A stretch of DNA of 64,000 nucleotides. Source: Corynebacterium jeikeium. Its GTDB lineage: Bacteria; Actinomycetota; Actinomycetes; Mycobacteriales; Mycobacteriaceae. The notes below the pieces were generated by a model, which was not told the DNA's origin, did not search any database, and saw nothing but the letters and a program-made list of their open reading frames with translations. The position numbers and the translations under genes are program-made. This document shows, one piece after another, positions 47,828 to 56,764 of this stretch (position 1 is its first letter; each line of letters opens with the position of its first letter). The stretch spans positions 1 through 64,000 of the forward strand of contig NZ_JFCH01000054.1 of assembly GCF_000738175.1 (NCBI RefSeq), given 5' to 3'.

Positions 47828-49249
47828 TTAGACGTTCTTGCCCTGGGAGTGGTGCAGCATCTCGTCCCACTCGCGCACCTTCTTGCGCTCGCGGCCCTCG
47901 GCCTCGCCGAGCTCGCGCTCGTGCTTATCCAGGCTGTACCAGCCCTCCCACGTGGTGTGGGCAATGCCCTTCTCCTCGAGGAAAGCCTCGACGGCCTCCA
48001 GGTCCGGCTTCTCCGGGTTAAAACCGATGCCGTTGGCAGCATCCTCCAGCAGGTTGGCGACGGCTTCGTTGGCGTCGCCCTTCGTGTTGCCGATCAGGCC
48101 AACCGGACCACGGCGGACCCAGCCGGTGGTGTACACGCCGGGTAGACGCTCGCGCTTCTCGGCCTCCGGGTCGGCGGAACCCGGAACGCCCGCGATGCCA
48201 TCGGCGGTCGGCCCCTCGGTCAGCACGCGGCCACCGACGTTCGGCAGCACGTTCTGACGCTCATCCCACGGCAGGCCCGGCTGCTCGTCGGACTTGTAGC
48301 CCACGGCGCGGTAGACCGCGCCCACCGGCCACTCGGTGAGCTTGCCGGTGCCGGAGACAGAGCCATCGCCGTTGAGCTCGGTTCGTTCGGTGACGAATGC
48401 GGTGACGCGGCCTTCGGCGTCTGTCTTAACCTCAACCGGAGACTCGAAGAAGTGGATGTACAGCTTGTGAGGAGCGCCCTTCGGGTCGGCGATGGCGTAC
48501 TGCTCTAGGCGGGTGCAGACCATGTCCTGAATCTTGGACGCGCGGCGAGCCTGCTCGGAACCCTCGTCGTACTGGATGTCCTCCGGGTCGATAACGATCT
48601 CGATCGTGTCGGAATCGTTGAGCTCCTTCAGCTCCAGCGGGGTGAACTTAGCCTGCGCCGGGCCACGGCGGCCGAAGACGTGGATCTCCTTGGCCTGGTT
48701 CTCCTTCAGAGAGTCATAAACATTGTCCGGGATCTCAGTGACCTTCAGCTCCTCGCCAGTCTTGGCCAGCACGCGGGCGACGTCCAGGCCGACGTTGCCC
48801 ACGCCGACCACGGCGACGGAATCTGCGGACAGGTCCCACTTGTCCTCGAAGTACGGGTTGGCATCGTAGAAGCCGACGAACTCGCCGGCGCCGATGGTGT
48901 GCTCGCCGCCGGGGATGTTCAGCGGGCGGTCGTCGGTGGCGCCGGTGGCGTAGATGACCGCATCGTAGAACTGCTTGAGTTCGTCAACGGTGACGTCCTT
49001 GCCGACGTTGATGTTGCCGAACAGGCGGATCTCGGGCTTGTCCATCACCTTGTGGAGGGACTTGATGATGCCCTTAATGCGCGGGTGGTCGGGGGCAACG
49101 CCGTAGCGGATCAGGCCGAAGGGGGCCGGCATGCGCTCGTAAATGTCGACGCTGACGTCGGCCTCAGACTTCGTCAGCGCGTCGGAGGCGTAGATGCCTG
49201 CCGGGCCGGAGCCGATGACTGCAATGCGAAGTGGGCGATTCTCGGGCAT
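47828..49249 (-). CDS. fpr2: Ferredoxin/flavodoxin-NADP+ reductase (FprA type)
   Basis: A 473-residue flavoprotein of the FprA / adrenodoxin-reductase type. FAD motif IAVIGSGPAGIYASDAL at the N-terminus, ERMPAPFGLIRYGVAPDHPRIKGI, NADPH motif VAVVGVGNVGLDVARVLAK and the late GWVRRGPVGLIGNTKGDANEAV. It passes electrons from NADPH to ferredoxin-like carriers and so can feed sulfite reductase CysI. It is divergent from cysI across McbR boxes. In C. glutamicum fpr2 belongs to the same regulon. ATG 49249 is chosen (AAGGA upstream); 49 further open codons look non-coding. Confidence 0.87.
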   Translation of the reverse strand: MPENRPLRIAVIGSGPAGIYASDALTKSEADVSVDIYERMPAPFGLIRYGVAPDHPRIKGIIKSLHKVMDKPEIRLFGNINVGKDVTVDELKQFYDAVIYATGATDDRPLNIPGGEHTIGAGEFVGFYDANPYFEDKWDLSADSVAVVGVGNVGLDVARVLAKTGEELKVTEIPDNVYDSLKENQAKEIHVFGRRGPAQAKFTPLELKELNDSDTIEIVIDPEDIQYDEGSEQARRASKIQDMVCTRLEQYAIADPKGAPHKLYIHFFESPVEVKTDAEGRVTAFVTERTELNGDGSVSGTGKLTEWPVGAVYRAVGYKSDEQPGLPWDERQNVLPNVGGRVLTEGPTADGIAGVPGSADPEAEKRERLPGVYTTGWVRRGPVGLIGNTKGDANEAVANLLEDAANGIGFNPEKPDLEAVEAFLEEKGIAHTTWEGWYSLDKHERELGEAEGRERKKVREWDEMLHHSQGKNV

Positions 49250-49492
49250 GTCAGGTGCAAATCCTTCTTGTTCGTTTCGTACTTCGGTTTCGGGTTGTAC
49301 TTCGGTTATTGGGTAAACCGCGGTGCCGAGCTCGCGCGTTGAATTCGCGCTGCGAGCTCGCGCGGTGCGTTTGTTGCCGCGCCGCGTGAACCGCATGAAG
49401 CGTTCGAGCTGCTCATGAATTTACACATTCTAATGTAGCGAAAATCCACGCAGGGTCACTAAACGGGTCACCGCGGGTAACTCCCCGAACTA

Positions 49493-49508
49493 TAGACAAC
49501 TCTGTCTA
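49493..49508. promoter_or_regulatory. McbR operator 1 in the fpr2-cysI intergenic region
   Basis: TAGAC-AACTCT-GTCTA is a perfect copy of the McbR consensus TAGAC-N6-GTCTA. It lies between the two divergent genes, 64 bp from the cysI -10. Confidence 0.75.
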
Positions 49509-49526
49509 TAAAAATCAACATTTCGC

Positions 49527-49588
49527 TTGAATTTGTCGGGGATCCCATCTAGGCTGAACCGGACGATATAGACAGACTGATCAGTCTA
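49527..49588 (+). promoter_or_regulatory. cysI promoter and McbR operator 2
   Basis: TTGAAT (49527-49532) and TAGGCT (49550-49555) are spaced by exactly 17 bp. Just past the expected start site lies CAGAC-TGATCA-GTCTA (49573-49588), whose inner 14 bases are a perfect palindrome. Repression of the cys operon by McbR from this site is expected from the C. glutamicum regulon. Confidence 0.75.
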
Positions 49589-49606
49589 GATGGAATTTGA
49601 GGCACC

Positions 49607-51334
49607 ATGACCACCGGAACGACCACCGGAACGACGACCGGTACCACCGGACCAAACGCTGAGAATAAGCCGGCGCGCCCGCGTCGCAAGAAGCAGCGCA
49701 AGCCCCAAGGGCAGTGGGCTGTGGACGGCCGCGAGCCGCTCAATGACGACGAGCGGGTCAAGCAGGAAGACCCCGGAATCAGCGTGATGCAGCGCATTCG
49801 CGACATCTACTCCAAGGAGGGGTTCGACTCGATCCCCGCCGAGGATCTCGCCCCGCGCTTCAAGTGGGTTGGCATGTACACCCAGCGCAAGCAGGGTCTC
49901 GACGGTGAGAAGACGTCGACTCTGACCAACGCGGAACTGCAGGACAACTACTTCATGATGCGCATCCGCCTAGACGGTGGCGTGGTTAGCTCCGCTGGCC
50001 TGCGTACTATCGGCGAAATCTCGGAGAAGTACGCGCGCAACACCGCCGACTTCACCGACCGCCAGAACGTGCAGCTGCACTGGATTCGCATCGAAGACGT
50101 CCCAACCATCTGGGACGAGCTGGCGAAGGTCGGCCTGGATTCCTTCTTCGGCTGCGGCGACGTGCCGCGCGTTATCCTCGGCTCCCCGGTCGCGGGCATC
50201 GCCAAGGATGAGATCATCGACGGTCGCCCGGCCATCGAGAAAATCAAGAAGGAACTGCTGCCGGACCCCGAGTTCGGCAACCTGCCGCGCAAGTTTAAGT
50301 CCGCGATCTCCGGCCACGCCCGCCAGGACGTCACCCACGAGATCCAGGACCTCGCCTTCATCGGCTCCGAGCACCCGGAACACGGCCCCGGCTTCGACGT
50401 CTGGGTCGGCGGTGGCCTGTCCACCAACCCGATGCTCGCCCAGCGCCTGGGTGTGTGGGTGTCGATCGACGAGGTGCCGGAGGTCTGGGCTGGTGTGGTT
50501 CGCATCTTCCGCGACTATGGCTACCGCCGCATGCGCAACCGCGCCCGCTTGAAGTTCCTGGTGGCCGACTGGGGCGTAGAGAAGTTCCGCGAGGTTCTGG
50601 AAAACGAGTACCTCAAGCGCCCGCTGCTGGACGGTCCGGAGCCGGAGGAGTACCCGGGCTACCGCGACCATGTCGGCCTGCACGAGCAGAAGGATGGGCG
50701 CTTCTACCTGGGCGTTAAGCCCACCGTCGGCCACACTGACGGCAAGCAGCTGCAGCAGCTGGCCGATCTGGCGGAAAAGCACGGCACCACCAACATTCGC
50801 ACCACCCCGGACAAGGAGCTTTTGTTCCTGGATCTGGAGCGCGAGTCCGCGGAGGCCCTCGCCGCGGACCTGGAGGAGCTCGGCCTGTCCGCCAAGCCCT
50901 CGGCTTTCCGTCGCGACATTATCTCCTGCACCGGCCTGGAGTTCTGCAAGCTCGCGCACGTCGTCACCAAGCAGCGCGCTATCGCCCTGGTGGACGAGTT
51001 GGAGGATCGCCTAGGCGACCTCGATGTGCCGCTGAAGATTAGCCTCAACGGCTGCCCGAACTCCTGTGCTCGCACCCAGGTGGCGGATATCGGCCTGTCC
51101 GGCAAGATCCTTACTACCGACGAGGGGGAGCGCGTGGAGGGTTTCCAGGTGCACCTCGGCGGAACCATCGGCCTGGAGCCGCAATTCGGCAAGAAGGTGC
51201 GCGGCAACCAGGTCTTCTCCAAGGATCTGGGCGACTACGTGGTGCGCGTGGTGGAGAACTTCAAGTCCCACCGCACCGAGGGCGAGGAATTCCGCGATTG
51301 GGTTGTCCGCGCCGACGACGAACTGTTGGTGTAG
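49607..51334 (+). CDS. cysI: Assimilatory sulfite reductase (ferredoxin-type)
   Basis: Siroheme / [4Fe-4S] sulfite reductase, six-electron reduction of sulfite to sulfide. 575 residues. Cluster ligands: CTGLEFC and SLNGCPNSCAR in the C-terminal half; siroheme-binding arginine region RLDGGVVSSAGLRTI and DFTDRQNVQLHWI. The N-terminus starts with a TTGT-TTGT-TTGT tetrapeptide repeat encoded by a 12-bp tandem repeat. It is first in the cysI-X-H-D-N-Y-Z series; electrons likely come from Fpr2 through CysX. Confidence 0.95.
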   Translation: MTTGTTTGTTTGTTGPNAENKPARPRRKKQRKPQGQWAVDGREPLNDDERVKQEDPGISVMQRIRDIYSKEGFDSIPAEDLAPRFKWVGMYTQRKQGLDGEKTSTLTNAELQDNYFMMRIRLDGGVVSSAGLRTIGEISEKYARNTADFTDRQNVQLHWIRIEDVPTIWDELAKVGLDSFFGCGDVPRVILGSPVAGIAKDEIIDGRPAIEKIKKELLPDPEFGNLPRKFKSAISGHARQDVTHEIQDLAFIGSEHPEHGPGFDVWVGGGLSTNPMLAQRLGVWVSIDEVPEVWAGVVRIFRDYGYRRMRNRARLKFLVADWGVEKFREVLENEYLKRPLLDGPEPEEYPGYRDHVGLHEQKDGRFYLGVKPTVGHTDGKQLQQLADLAEKHGTTNIRTTPDKELLFLDLERESAEALAADLEELGLSAKPSAFRRDIISCTGLEFCKLAHVVTKQRAIALVDELEDRLGDLDVPLKISLNGCPNSCARTQVADIGLSGKILTTDEGERVEGFQVHLGGTIGLEPQFGKKVRGNQVFSKDLGDYVVRVVENFKSHRTEGEEFRDWVVRADDELLV

Positions 51335-51337
51335 CCG

Positions 51338-51547
51338 ATGAGTGTTCCAGATAAAGACTCCCTGCCGAGCGTGAACGAGCAGGTCGGCGGCCGTGTGGGG
51401 CACCCCAATGCCCGTCGCGCAACGGTGAACAACTGCCCCTACTGCATGTCCCAGAACCTGTTCCCGGACGCGGAGACCGACAACGCCTGGCAGTGCCGCG
51501 AGTGTATGCGGGTTTTCTCCGTCAAGTTCCACGGACAGCTGTTGTAG
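51338..51547 (+). CDS. cysX: CysX small electron-carrier or zinc-ribbon protein
   Basis: A 69-residue protein with two Cys-x-x-Cys pairs (CPYC near residue 33 and CREC near 53), starting 3 bp after the cysI stop. In C. glutamicum the equivalent CysX is proposed to carry electrons between Fpr2 and CysI. The Cys spacing also fits a zinc ribbon, so ferredoxin function is inference. Confidence 0.85.
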   Translation: MSVPDKDSLPSVNEQVGGRVGHPNARRATVNNCPYCMSQNLFPDAETDNAWQCRECMRVFSVKFHGQLL

Positions 51548-51559
51548 CTGACCTTTTAT

Positions 51560-51631
51560 TGACGCCCCCTCGCCCCCACCCCTTGAGGGGCCATTCGCGG
51601 CCTTTGTGCAGGTCGCGGCGGTGGGGCGTCA
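51560..51631. terminator. Inverted pair of the GGCGTCA motif after cysX
   Basis: TGACGCCCC (51560-51568) and GGGGCGTCA (51623-51631) can pair as a 9-bp stem after the cysX stop. A smaller CCCCTTGAGGGG hairpin lies in the loop (51579-51590). Both arms carry the A/T-rich tail of the motif outward. It may terminate the cysIX transcript. Confidence 0.45.
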
Positions 51632-51693
51632 CAAAGAATCCCGAACCCGGTTGTAGGAATGGACAGATTGGTCTATTGTGGTGGAAACCAGAG

Positions 51694-51709
51694 CAGACCG
51701 ATCGGTCTG
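51694..51709. promoter_or_regulatory. McbR operator 3 upstream of cysH
   Basis: CAGAC-CGATCG-GTCTG is a perfect 16-bp palindrome fitting the McbR core AGAC-N6-GTCT, 84 bp before cysH. A degenerate half (AGATTGGTCT) lies at about 51665. It indicates a separate regulated promoter for cysHDN. Confidence 0.7.
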
Positions 51710-51792
51710 TCTAGGGAATAACCAAGAGTTCCCCCGAGTTCTTAAGAAGCACACTTCGACAAACCAAACATCAACCCCGAGAAGAGGAGCTC

Positions 51793-52593
51793 ATGAGCCT
51801 GGTAGATGCGACCGGCCTGCTCGGCGGGAATTCGGATGACTTCCGAGACCCAGCCGAGAGTCCGCAGGGCGCGCCAACCAAGACCACGCCGCTGAGCGAC
51901 GAGGAGCGAGCAGCCAACGAGCAGCTCGTCGCCGTGTGGAACGACAAGCTAGAGGGCGCCAGCGCCGAAGAGATCATGGAATGGGTAGCCGAGCACGTAC
52001 CTGGCAAGGTTGCCGTGACCATGTCGATGCAGGACACCGTCCTGGCCGAGCTGGCGGAAGGACGCCTGGCGGAAGACCGCGCAGAGCTGGTCTTCCTGGA
52101 CACCGGCTACCACTTCGCCGAAACGCTCGAGACCCGTGACAAGGTCCAACAGCGCTACAACCTGCCGCTGGAAAACATCACTCCGGTCCTCAGCCGCGAG
52201 GAGCAGGACAAGGTCTACGGCCCGCGCCTGTATTCCCGTGACAACACCGCCTGCTGCCGCATGCGCAAGGTCGAGCCGCTGGCGCGGATGCTGAACCCCT
52301 TCAACGCCTGGATCACCGGCGTGCGCCGCGTGGACAACGCCCTGCGCGCCAACACCCCGGTGCTGGACGTGGACCGCACCGGCCGACTGAAGATCAACCC
52401 CATCGTCGCCTGGAGCGACGAGGACGTGGAGACGTATATCAACGACCACGACCTGATCATCAACCCCCTGACCAAGCAGGGCTACCCGTCGATCGGCTGC
52501 GAAACCTGCACCCTGCCGGTCGCCGAAGGACAGGACCCCCGATCCGGCCGCTGGGCCGGCTCCAACAAGACAGAATGCGGACTTCACACATGA
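51793..52593 (+). CDS. cysH: Adenylylsulfate / phosphoadenylylsulfate reductase
   Basis: Thioredoxin-dependent reduction of APS to sulfite. 266 residues. The four cysteines of the APS-type [4Fe-4S] cluster are present (TACCRMRK and IGCETC), with the C-terminal catalytic cysteine in TECGLHT. It is therefore likely an APS rather than PAPS reductase, in line with the absence of an APS kinase domain in CysN. GAGGAG lies a few nt before the ATG. The stop overlaps the cysD start. Confidence 0.94.
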   Translation: MSLVDATGLLGGNSDDFRDPAESPQGAPTKTTPLSDEERAANEQLVAVWNDKLEGASAEEIMEWVAEHVPGKVAVTMSMQDTVLAELAEGRLAEDRAELVFLDTGYHFAETLETRDKVQQRYNLPLENITPVLSREEQDKVYGPRLYSRDNTACCRMRKVEPLARMLNPFNAWITGVRRVDNALRANTPVLDVDRTGRLKINPIVAWSDEDVETYINDHDLIINPLTKQGYPSIGCETCTLPVAEGQDPRSGRWAGSNKTECGLHT

Positions 52594-53504
52594 GCAATGA
52601 AAACACCACCGCCCTCTCGCCGCACCTGGCGAGTCTCGAGGCGGAAGCAATCGAGATCCTGCGCGAAGTAGCAGGCCAGTTCGACCGCCCCGCGCTGCTG
52701 TTTTCCGGCGGCAAGGATTCCGTCGTGGTTCTGGAGCTGGCGAAGCGCGCCTTCCACCCCGCACCAGTTCCTTTCGAGTTGGTGCACGTGGATACCGGCC
52801 ACAACTTCCCGGAGGTCATCGAGTTCCGCGACAAGATCGCCGCGGACCCGAAGGTGACCCTGTACGTCGCCGCCGTCCAGGACTGGATCGACAGCGGCGC
52901 CATCCAGGAGCGCCCGGACGGCACCCGCAACCCGCTGCAGACCGTGCCGCTGGTGGAGACGATCCAGAACCGTGGCTACGACGCGGTGCTGGGCGGCGCC
53001 CGCCGCGACGAGGAGAAGGCCCGCGCCAAGGAGCGCGTATTCTCCGTGCGCGATAGCTTCGGCGGCTGGAACCCGCGCCGTCAGCGCCCCGAACTGTGGG
53101 GGCTGTACAACGGTCGCCACCAGGTGGGCGAGAACATCCGCGTGTTCCCGATCTCCAACTGGACCGAGGCCGACGTGTGGGACTACATCCGCGACCGCAA
53201 CGTCGAGGTCCCGGCGATCTACTACTCCCACCAGCGCGAGGTCTTCAACCGCAACGGCATGTGGCTGACTCCGGGCGAGTGGGGTGGCCCGAAGGAGGGC
53301 GAGGAGCTGGTCGAGAAGACCGTGCGCTACCGCACCGTCGGCGACATGAGCTGCACCGGCGCCGTCCTTTCCACCGCCACGACCATCGAGGACGTGATCG
53401 ACGAAATCCGCCAGTCCACCACCACCGAGCGCGGCGCCACCCGTGCCGACGACAAGCTCAGTGAGTCCTCCATGGAGGATCGCAAGAAGGAAGGTTACTT
53501 CTGA
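52590..53504 (+). CDS. cysD: Sulfate adenylyltransferase subunit 2
   Basis: Catalytic subunit of ATP sulfurylase, making APS from ATP and sulfate together with the CysN GTPase. 304 residues. PP-loop LLFSGGKDSVVVLELAKRAF near residue 37; GGARRDEEKARAKER and DSFGGWNPRRQRPELW follow as in the family. ATG 52590 overlaps the cysH stop (ATGA), and the TGATG junction at 53502-53506 couples it to cysN. Confidence 0.96.
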   Translation: MSNENTTALSPHLASLEAEAIEILREVAGQFDRPALLFSGGKDSVVVLELAKRAFHPAPVPFELVHVDTGHNFPEVIEFRDKIAADPKVTLYVAAVQDWIDSGAIQERPDGTRNPLQTVPLVETIQNRGYDAVLGGARRDEEKARAKERVFSVRDSFGGWNPRRQRPELWGLYNGRHQVGENIRVFPISNWTEADVWDYIRDRNVEVPAIYYSHQREVFNRNGMWLTPGEWGGPKEGEELVEKTVRYRTVGDMSCTGAVLSTATTIEDVIDEIRQSTTTERGATRADDKLSESSMEDRKKEGYF

Positions 53505-54763
53505 TGTCCACCAACCTGCCGACCCTCCGCCTGTGCACCGCCGGCTCCGTCGACGACGGCAAGTCCACCTTTGTGGGCCGCCTGCTGCACGATACGAAGT
53601 CCATCCTGGCCGACCAGTACGAGTCCGTAGAGCGCGTCTCCACCGCCAAGGGCCTGGAGAACCCGGACCTGTCGCTGCTGGTCGATGGCCTGCGCGCCGA
53701 GCGCGAGCAAGGCATCACCATCGACGTGGCCTACCGCTACTTCGCCACTGACAAGCGCAGCTTCATCCTGGCCGACACCCCGGGGCACGTGCAGTACACG
53801 CGCAATACCGTCACGGGCCTGTCCACCTCGGAGCTCGTCATTGTTCTGGTCGACGCCCGCAACGGCGTGATCGAGCAGACCCGTCGCCACCTGACCGTGG
53901 CGGCGATGATGAAGATCTCCCACGTGATCGTGGCCGTCAACAAGATCGACGCGGTCGATTTCAGCGAGCAGGTCTTCAACGACGTGAAATCCGACGTGGA
54001 CGCGCTGATCTCCGAGCTGGGCCTGGCGCACGTCGACGTGATCCCGACCTCCGCGCTGCTGGGCGACAATGTCGTCGAGCGCAGCCAGAACACCCCCTGG
54101 TACACGGGCCCGTCTGTGCTGGAGATCCTGGAGACCACCGAGCCGGCGAAGAACATCGCCGATGTGGAGCGCGGATTGCGTTTCCCGATCCAGATCGTCA
54201 TCCGCGACCACGCCACCGACTACCGCGGCTACGCAGGCCGCATCACCGCGGGCAAGGTGTCCGTCGGCGATAAGGTGCTGGCCGATGGCCGCGAGGCGAT
54301 CATCGAGGGGATCGACGGCCCGGCAGGGGAGCAGCAGACTGCCACCCGCGGCGAGTCAGTCTCCCTGCGCCTGGACCGCGACATCGACCTGTCCCGCGGG
54401 GACATCATCGCCGCCCCGGACCTGCCGGAGCCGCAGCAGTCCTTCACCGCGACGGTCTTCCACCTGTCCGAGTCCCCGGTGCGCCTGCGCAGCAATGTGC
54501 TGGTGCGCTACGGCACCGCGCTGGTGCGCGGCCGCGTGGACGAGGTCATCCGCCGTGTGGACATCTCCGGCCGCAACCGCAGCGAGGAGGAGATCGCTCA
54601 CGGAAACGCCGATGAGCTGGCCCTCAACGACATCGCGGAGGTGCGCGTGACGGTGGCCGAGCCGCTGCCCGTTGAAACCTACCGCCGTGGCGGCCGCGTT
54701 GGTTCGCTGCTGCTGATTAACCCCGGTAGTGGCGACACCCTGACCGCAGGTCTGGTGAACTAG
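53504..54763 (+). CDS. cysN: Sulfate adenylyltransferase subunit 1 (GTPase)
   Basis: EF-Tu-like GTPase subunit of ATP sulfurylase. 419 residues: CTAGSVDDGKSTFVGRLL (P-loop), DTPGHVQYTRN (G3), VNKID (G4), then two beta-barrel domains. The chain ends after the barrels, so there is no fused APS kinase (CysC) domain. Confidence 0.96.
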   Translation: MSTNLPTLRLCTAGSVDDGKSTFVGRLLHDTKSILADQYESVERVSTAKGLENPDLSLLVDGLRAEREQGITIDVAYRYFATDKRSFILADTPGHVQYTRNTVTGLSTSELVIVLVDARNGVIEQTRRHLTVAAMMKISHVIVAVNKIDAVDFSEQVFNDVKSDVDALISELGLAHVDVIPTSALLGDNVVERSQNTPWYTGPSVLEILETTEPAKNIADVERGLRFPIQIVIRDHATDYRGYAGRITAGKVSVGDKVLADGREAIIEGIDGPAGEQQTATRGESVSLRLDRDIDLSRGDIIAAPDLPEPQQSFTATVFHLSESPVRLRSNVLVRYGTALVRGRVDEVIRRVDISGRNRSEEEIAHGNADELALNDIAEVRVTVAEPLPVETYRRGGRVGSLLLINPGSGDTLTAGLVN

Positions 54764-54764
54764 C

Positions 54765-55586
54765 ATGACCCGGCCGGCACCCATCATCTGCTTGGCGCAT
54801 GGATCCCGCCACCCGCAGGCGGACCAGGCGGTCTTCGAGATCGCCGAGCGCATTTCCGCGAGCACTGGGCTGCCGGCCTTCGCCGCTTTCCTGGATTTCC
54901 ACCCCGCCACCCTCACGACGGTCGCCCACCGCGTCGTCGCAGCGGGTTACACGGAGGCGGTGGTGGTTCCTTTGCTGTTCACCCAGGCTTTCCACGCTCG
55001 CTACGACGTTCCCGCCGCGATTGCAGAGGCCGTTGAGTCTATTGACGCCACCTCGTCCGCCGGCCTGACCCTCCACCTCACCGACGGGTTGGGAACCGGC
55101 GCGGATATGGAGGAGCTGGTCGCCGACTTCACGGCCCAGTACCTCGCTGAAGTTCTCGCGATTGCTGGCACTGCGAGCGCTGCGAGCGCTGAGAACGCTG
55201 ACGCCGCGAACGCCGAGAACGCTGACGCCGCGAACGTCGCAGACAGCAGCATCGACAAGCTCGCGCTGTACTCCGTGGGCTCCAGCCAGCCGGGCGCGAA
55301 CGAGGCCGTCGCCGAGTTCGCCGGCCGCGTTGGCGCCCGCCTGAACATGCGCAGCACCCGCGCCTTCGTCGCCACCGGTAACAACCCGGGCCGCGACACG
55401 GAGGCGCTGCTGGAATTCGCAGACGAACGCACCGTCACCGTCCCGCTGTTCGTCAGCCCCGGACTGCTCTGGGACAAAGCCAAGATCCGAATGCCAAACG
55501 GCCAGAAGTGTACGCGCCACCTCGGTGACGCGGTAGCGCCGGTCGTCATCAGCCGCGCCTGTCGCGCCCTGCAACAAGCGCACTAG
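54765..55586 (+). CDS. cysY: Sirohydrochlorin chelatase-type protein (CysY/CbiX) with repeat linker
   Basis: A 273-residue two-module CbiX-type chelatase expected to insert iron into sirohydrochlorin for the siroheme of CysI. Module 1: APIICLAHGSRHPQAD (catalytic His) and VVVPLLFTQAFHARYDVP (second His). Module 2, from about residue 165, is more diverged (LYSVGSSQPGANEAV, VTVPLFVSPGLLWDK). The modules are joined by an Ala/Asn/Asp-rich linker (ENADAANAENADAAN, residues about 138-162) encoded by direct repeats at 55168-55245. It starts 1 bp after cysN. Confidence 0.85.
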   Translation: MTRPAPIICLAHGSRHPQADQAVFEIAERISASTGLPAFAAFLDFHPATLTTVAHRVVAAGYTEAVVVPLLFTQAFHARYDVPAAIAEAVESIDATSSAGLTLHLTDGLGTGADMEELVADFTAQYLAEVLAIAGTASAASAENADAANAENADAANVADSSIDKLALYSVGSSQPGANEAVAEFAGRVGARLNMRSTRAFVATGNNPGRDTEALLEFADERTVTVPLFVSPGLLWDKAKIRMPNGQKCTRHLGDAVAPVVISRACRALQQAH

Positions 55587-55656
55587 CCCTTCTAGCCCCT
55601 CACAACAAGTTTTCCCTCACGGATAGCCCCACACAGACAGCAAGGACTAACCCCTC

Positions 55657-56670
55657 ATGAAGATCTTGATTTTTGCCCTCGTCGGCGTGGTTGCCCAGTT
55701 GGTCGACGGCGCGCTGGGCATGGCATTCGGCATCACCGCAACCACTCTGCTCATTTTCTCCGGCCTGGGCCCCGCCCACGCCTCCGCCGCTATTCACCTC
55801 GCGGAGGTCGGCACCACGCTGTTCTCCGGCCTGTCCCACTGGCGGCTGAAGAACGTCCACTGGCCGACCGTCCTGGCTCTCGGTGTGCCGGGCGCAATCG
55901 GCGCGTTCACGGGTGCCTATGTGCTCAGTAACCTCTCCACCGAGGCGGCCGAGCCGGTTGTGTCCACCCTGCTGGTGCTTCTCGGCGCCTACGTGCTGGT
56001 GCGCAGCGTGGCCGTGCCGTGGAAGAAGAATGAAAACACCCAGCCGGTATCCACCACTCGCCGCTCCCGCTTCGGCCTGGCGGGCCTGGGCCTGGCCGGT
56101 GGCTTCCTGGATGCCTCCGGCGGTGGTGGCTGGGGCCCGGTAACCACCTCCACCCTGATGAGCGTGGGCAAAGCCGAGCCACGCCGCATCATCGGCACGG
56201 TAAACACCGCCGAGTTCCTGGTTGCCGTTTCCGCCTCCGCTGGCTTCGTTGCCGGCATGGGTTCGGAACTGGCGGAAAACTGGCAACCAGTCGTCGGCCT
56301 GCTGGTCGGCGGAGCCATCGCCGCCCCGATCGCCGCATGGATCGTAACCATTATGAAGCCAGAAGTACTTGGCGGCGTGGTCGGAGCCCTGCTGATGCTG
56401 CTGAACTCCAGCCGCCTGGTGAACTATTTCGGCTTCCTCGGCGTGGTCGCCGTCATCCTGATCGGCCTGGCGGTGATCGTCGCCCTCGTCGTCGTGCGCA
56501 AGCGCTCCCTGTTGGAACGCTCTCTGACCGGCGACGATGCACCGGAGAACTCCCAGCAGGCCACCGCGGCAAGCGACGCGGAGGCCATCGAGGGGCGGGC
56601 AAGTGGGCGTCACTACGAAGAAGAAAGAACGAAAGTGCAACAGCGCGAGAAAGAGCGCGCCAGGGGGTAA
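55657..56670 (+). CDS. cysZ: TauE/SafE-family membrane protein (CysZ-type sulfate transporter)
   Basis: A 337-residue membrane protein with about eight helices in two repeats (MKILIFALVGVVAQLVDGALGMAFGITATTLL and FGLAGLGLAGGFLDASGGGGWGPVTTSTLMS), the TauE/SafE (sulfite/sulfonate) pattern. In C. glutamicum the gene at this place is called cysZ and is proposed to import sulfate. The C-terminal 60 residues are a charged cytoplasmic tail. AAGGA lies 10 nt before the ATG. Confidence 0.8.
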   Translation: MKILIFALVGVVAQLVDGALGMAFGITATTLLIFSGLGPAHASAAIHLAEVGTTLFSGLSHWRLKNVHWPTVLALGVPGAIGAFTGAYVLSNLSTEAAEPVVSTLLVLLGAYVLVRSVAVPWKKNENTQPVSTTRRSRFGLAGLGLAGGFLDASGGGGWGPVTTSTLMSVGKAEPRRIIGTVNTAEFLVAVSASAGFVAGMGSELAENWQPVVGLLVGGAIAAPIAAWIVTIMKPEVLGGVVGALLMLLNSSRLVNYFGFLGVVAVILIGLAVIVALVVVRKRSLLERSLTGDDAPENSQQATAASDAEAIEGRASGRHYEEERTKVQQREKERARG

Positions 56671-56764
56671 AGCGAGGGCGCCCCTTCCCCGCGCCTCGCC
56701 AGTACGAGGCCGCCAAGGCACAATGGAAGTGAAGCGAAACTCCATCGAGGAAGGTATGTGAGCT

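Noticed and set aside
55160..55245. Short repeats in cysY considered as a CRISPR array
   Set aside because: The repeats are contiguous, in frame and encode an Ala/Asn/Asp linker; there are no spacers or cas genes in the window.
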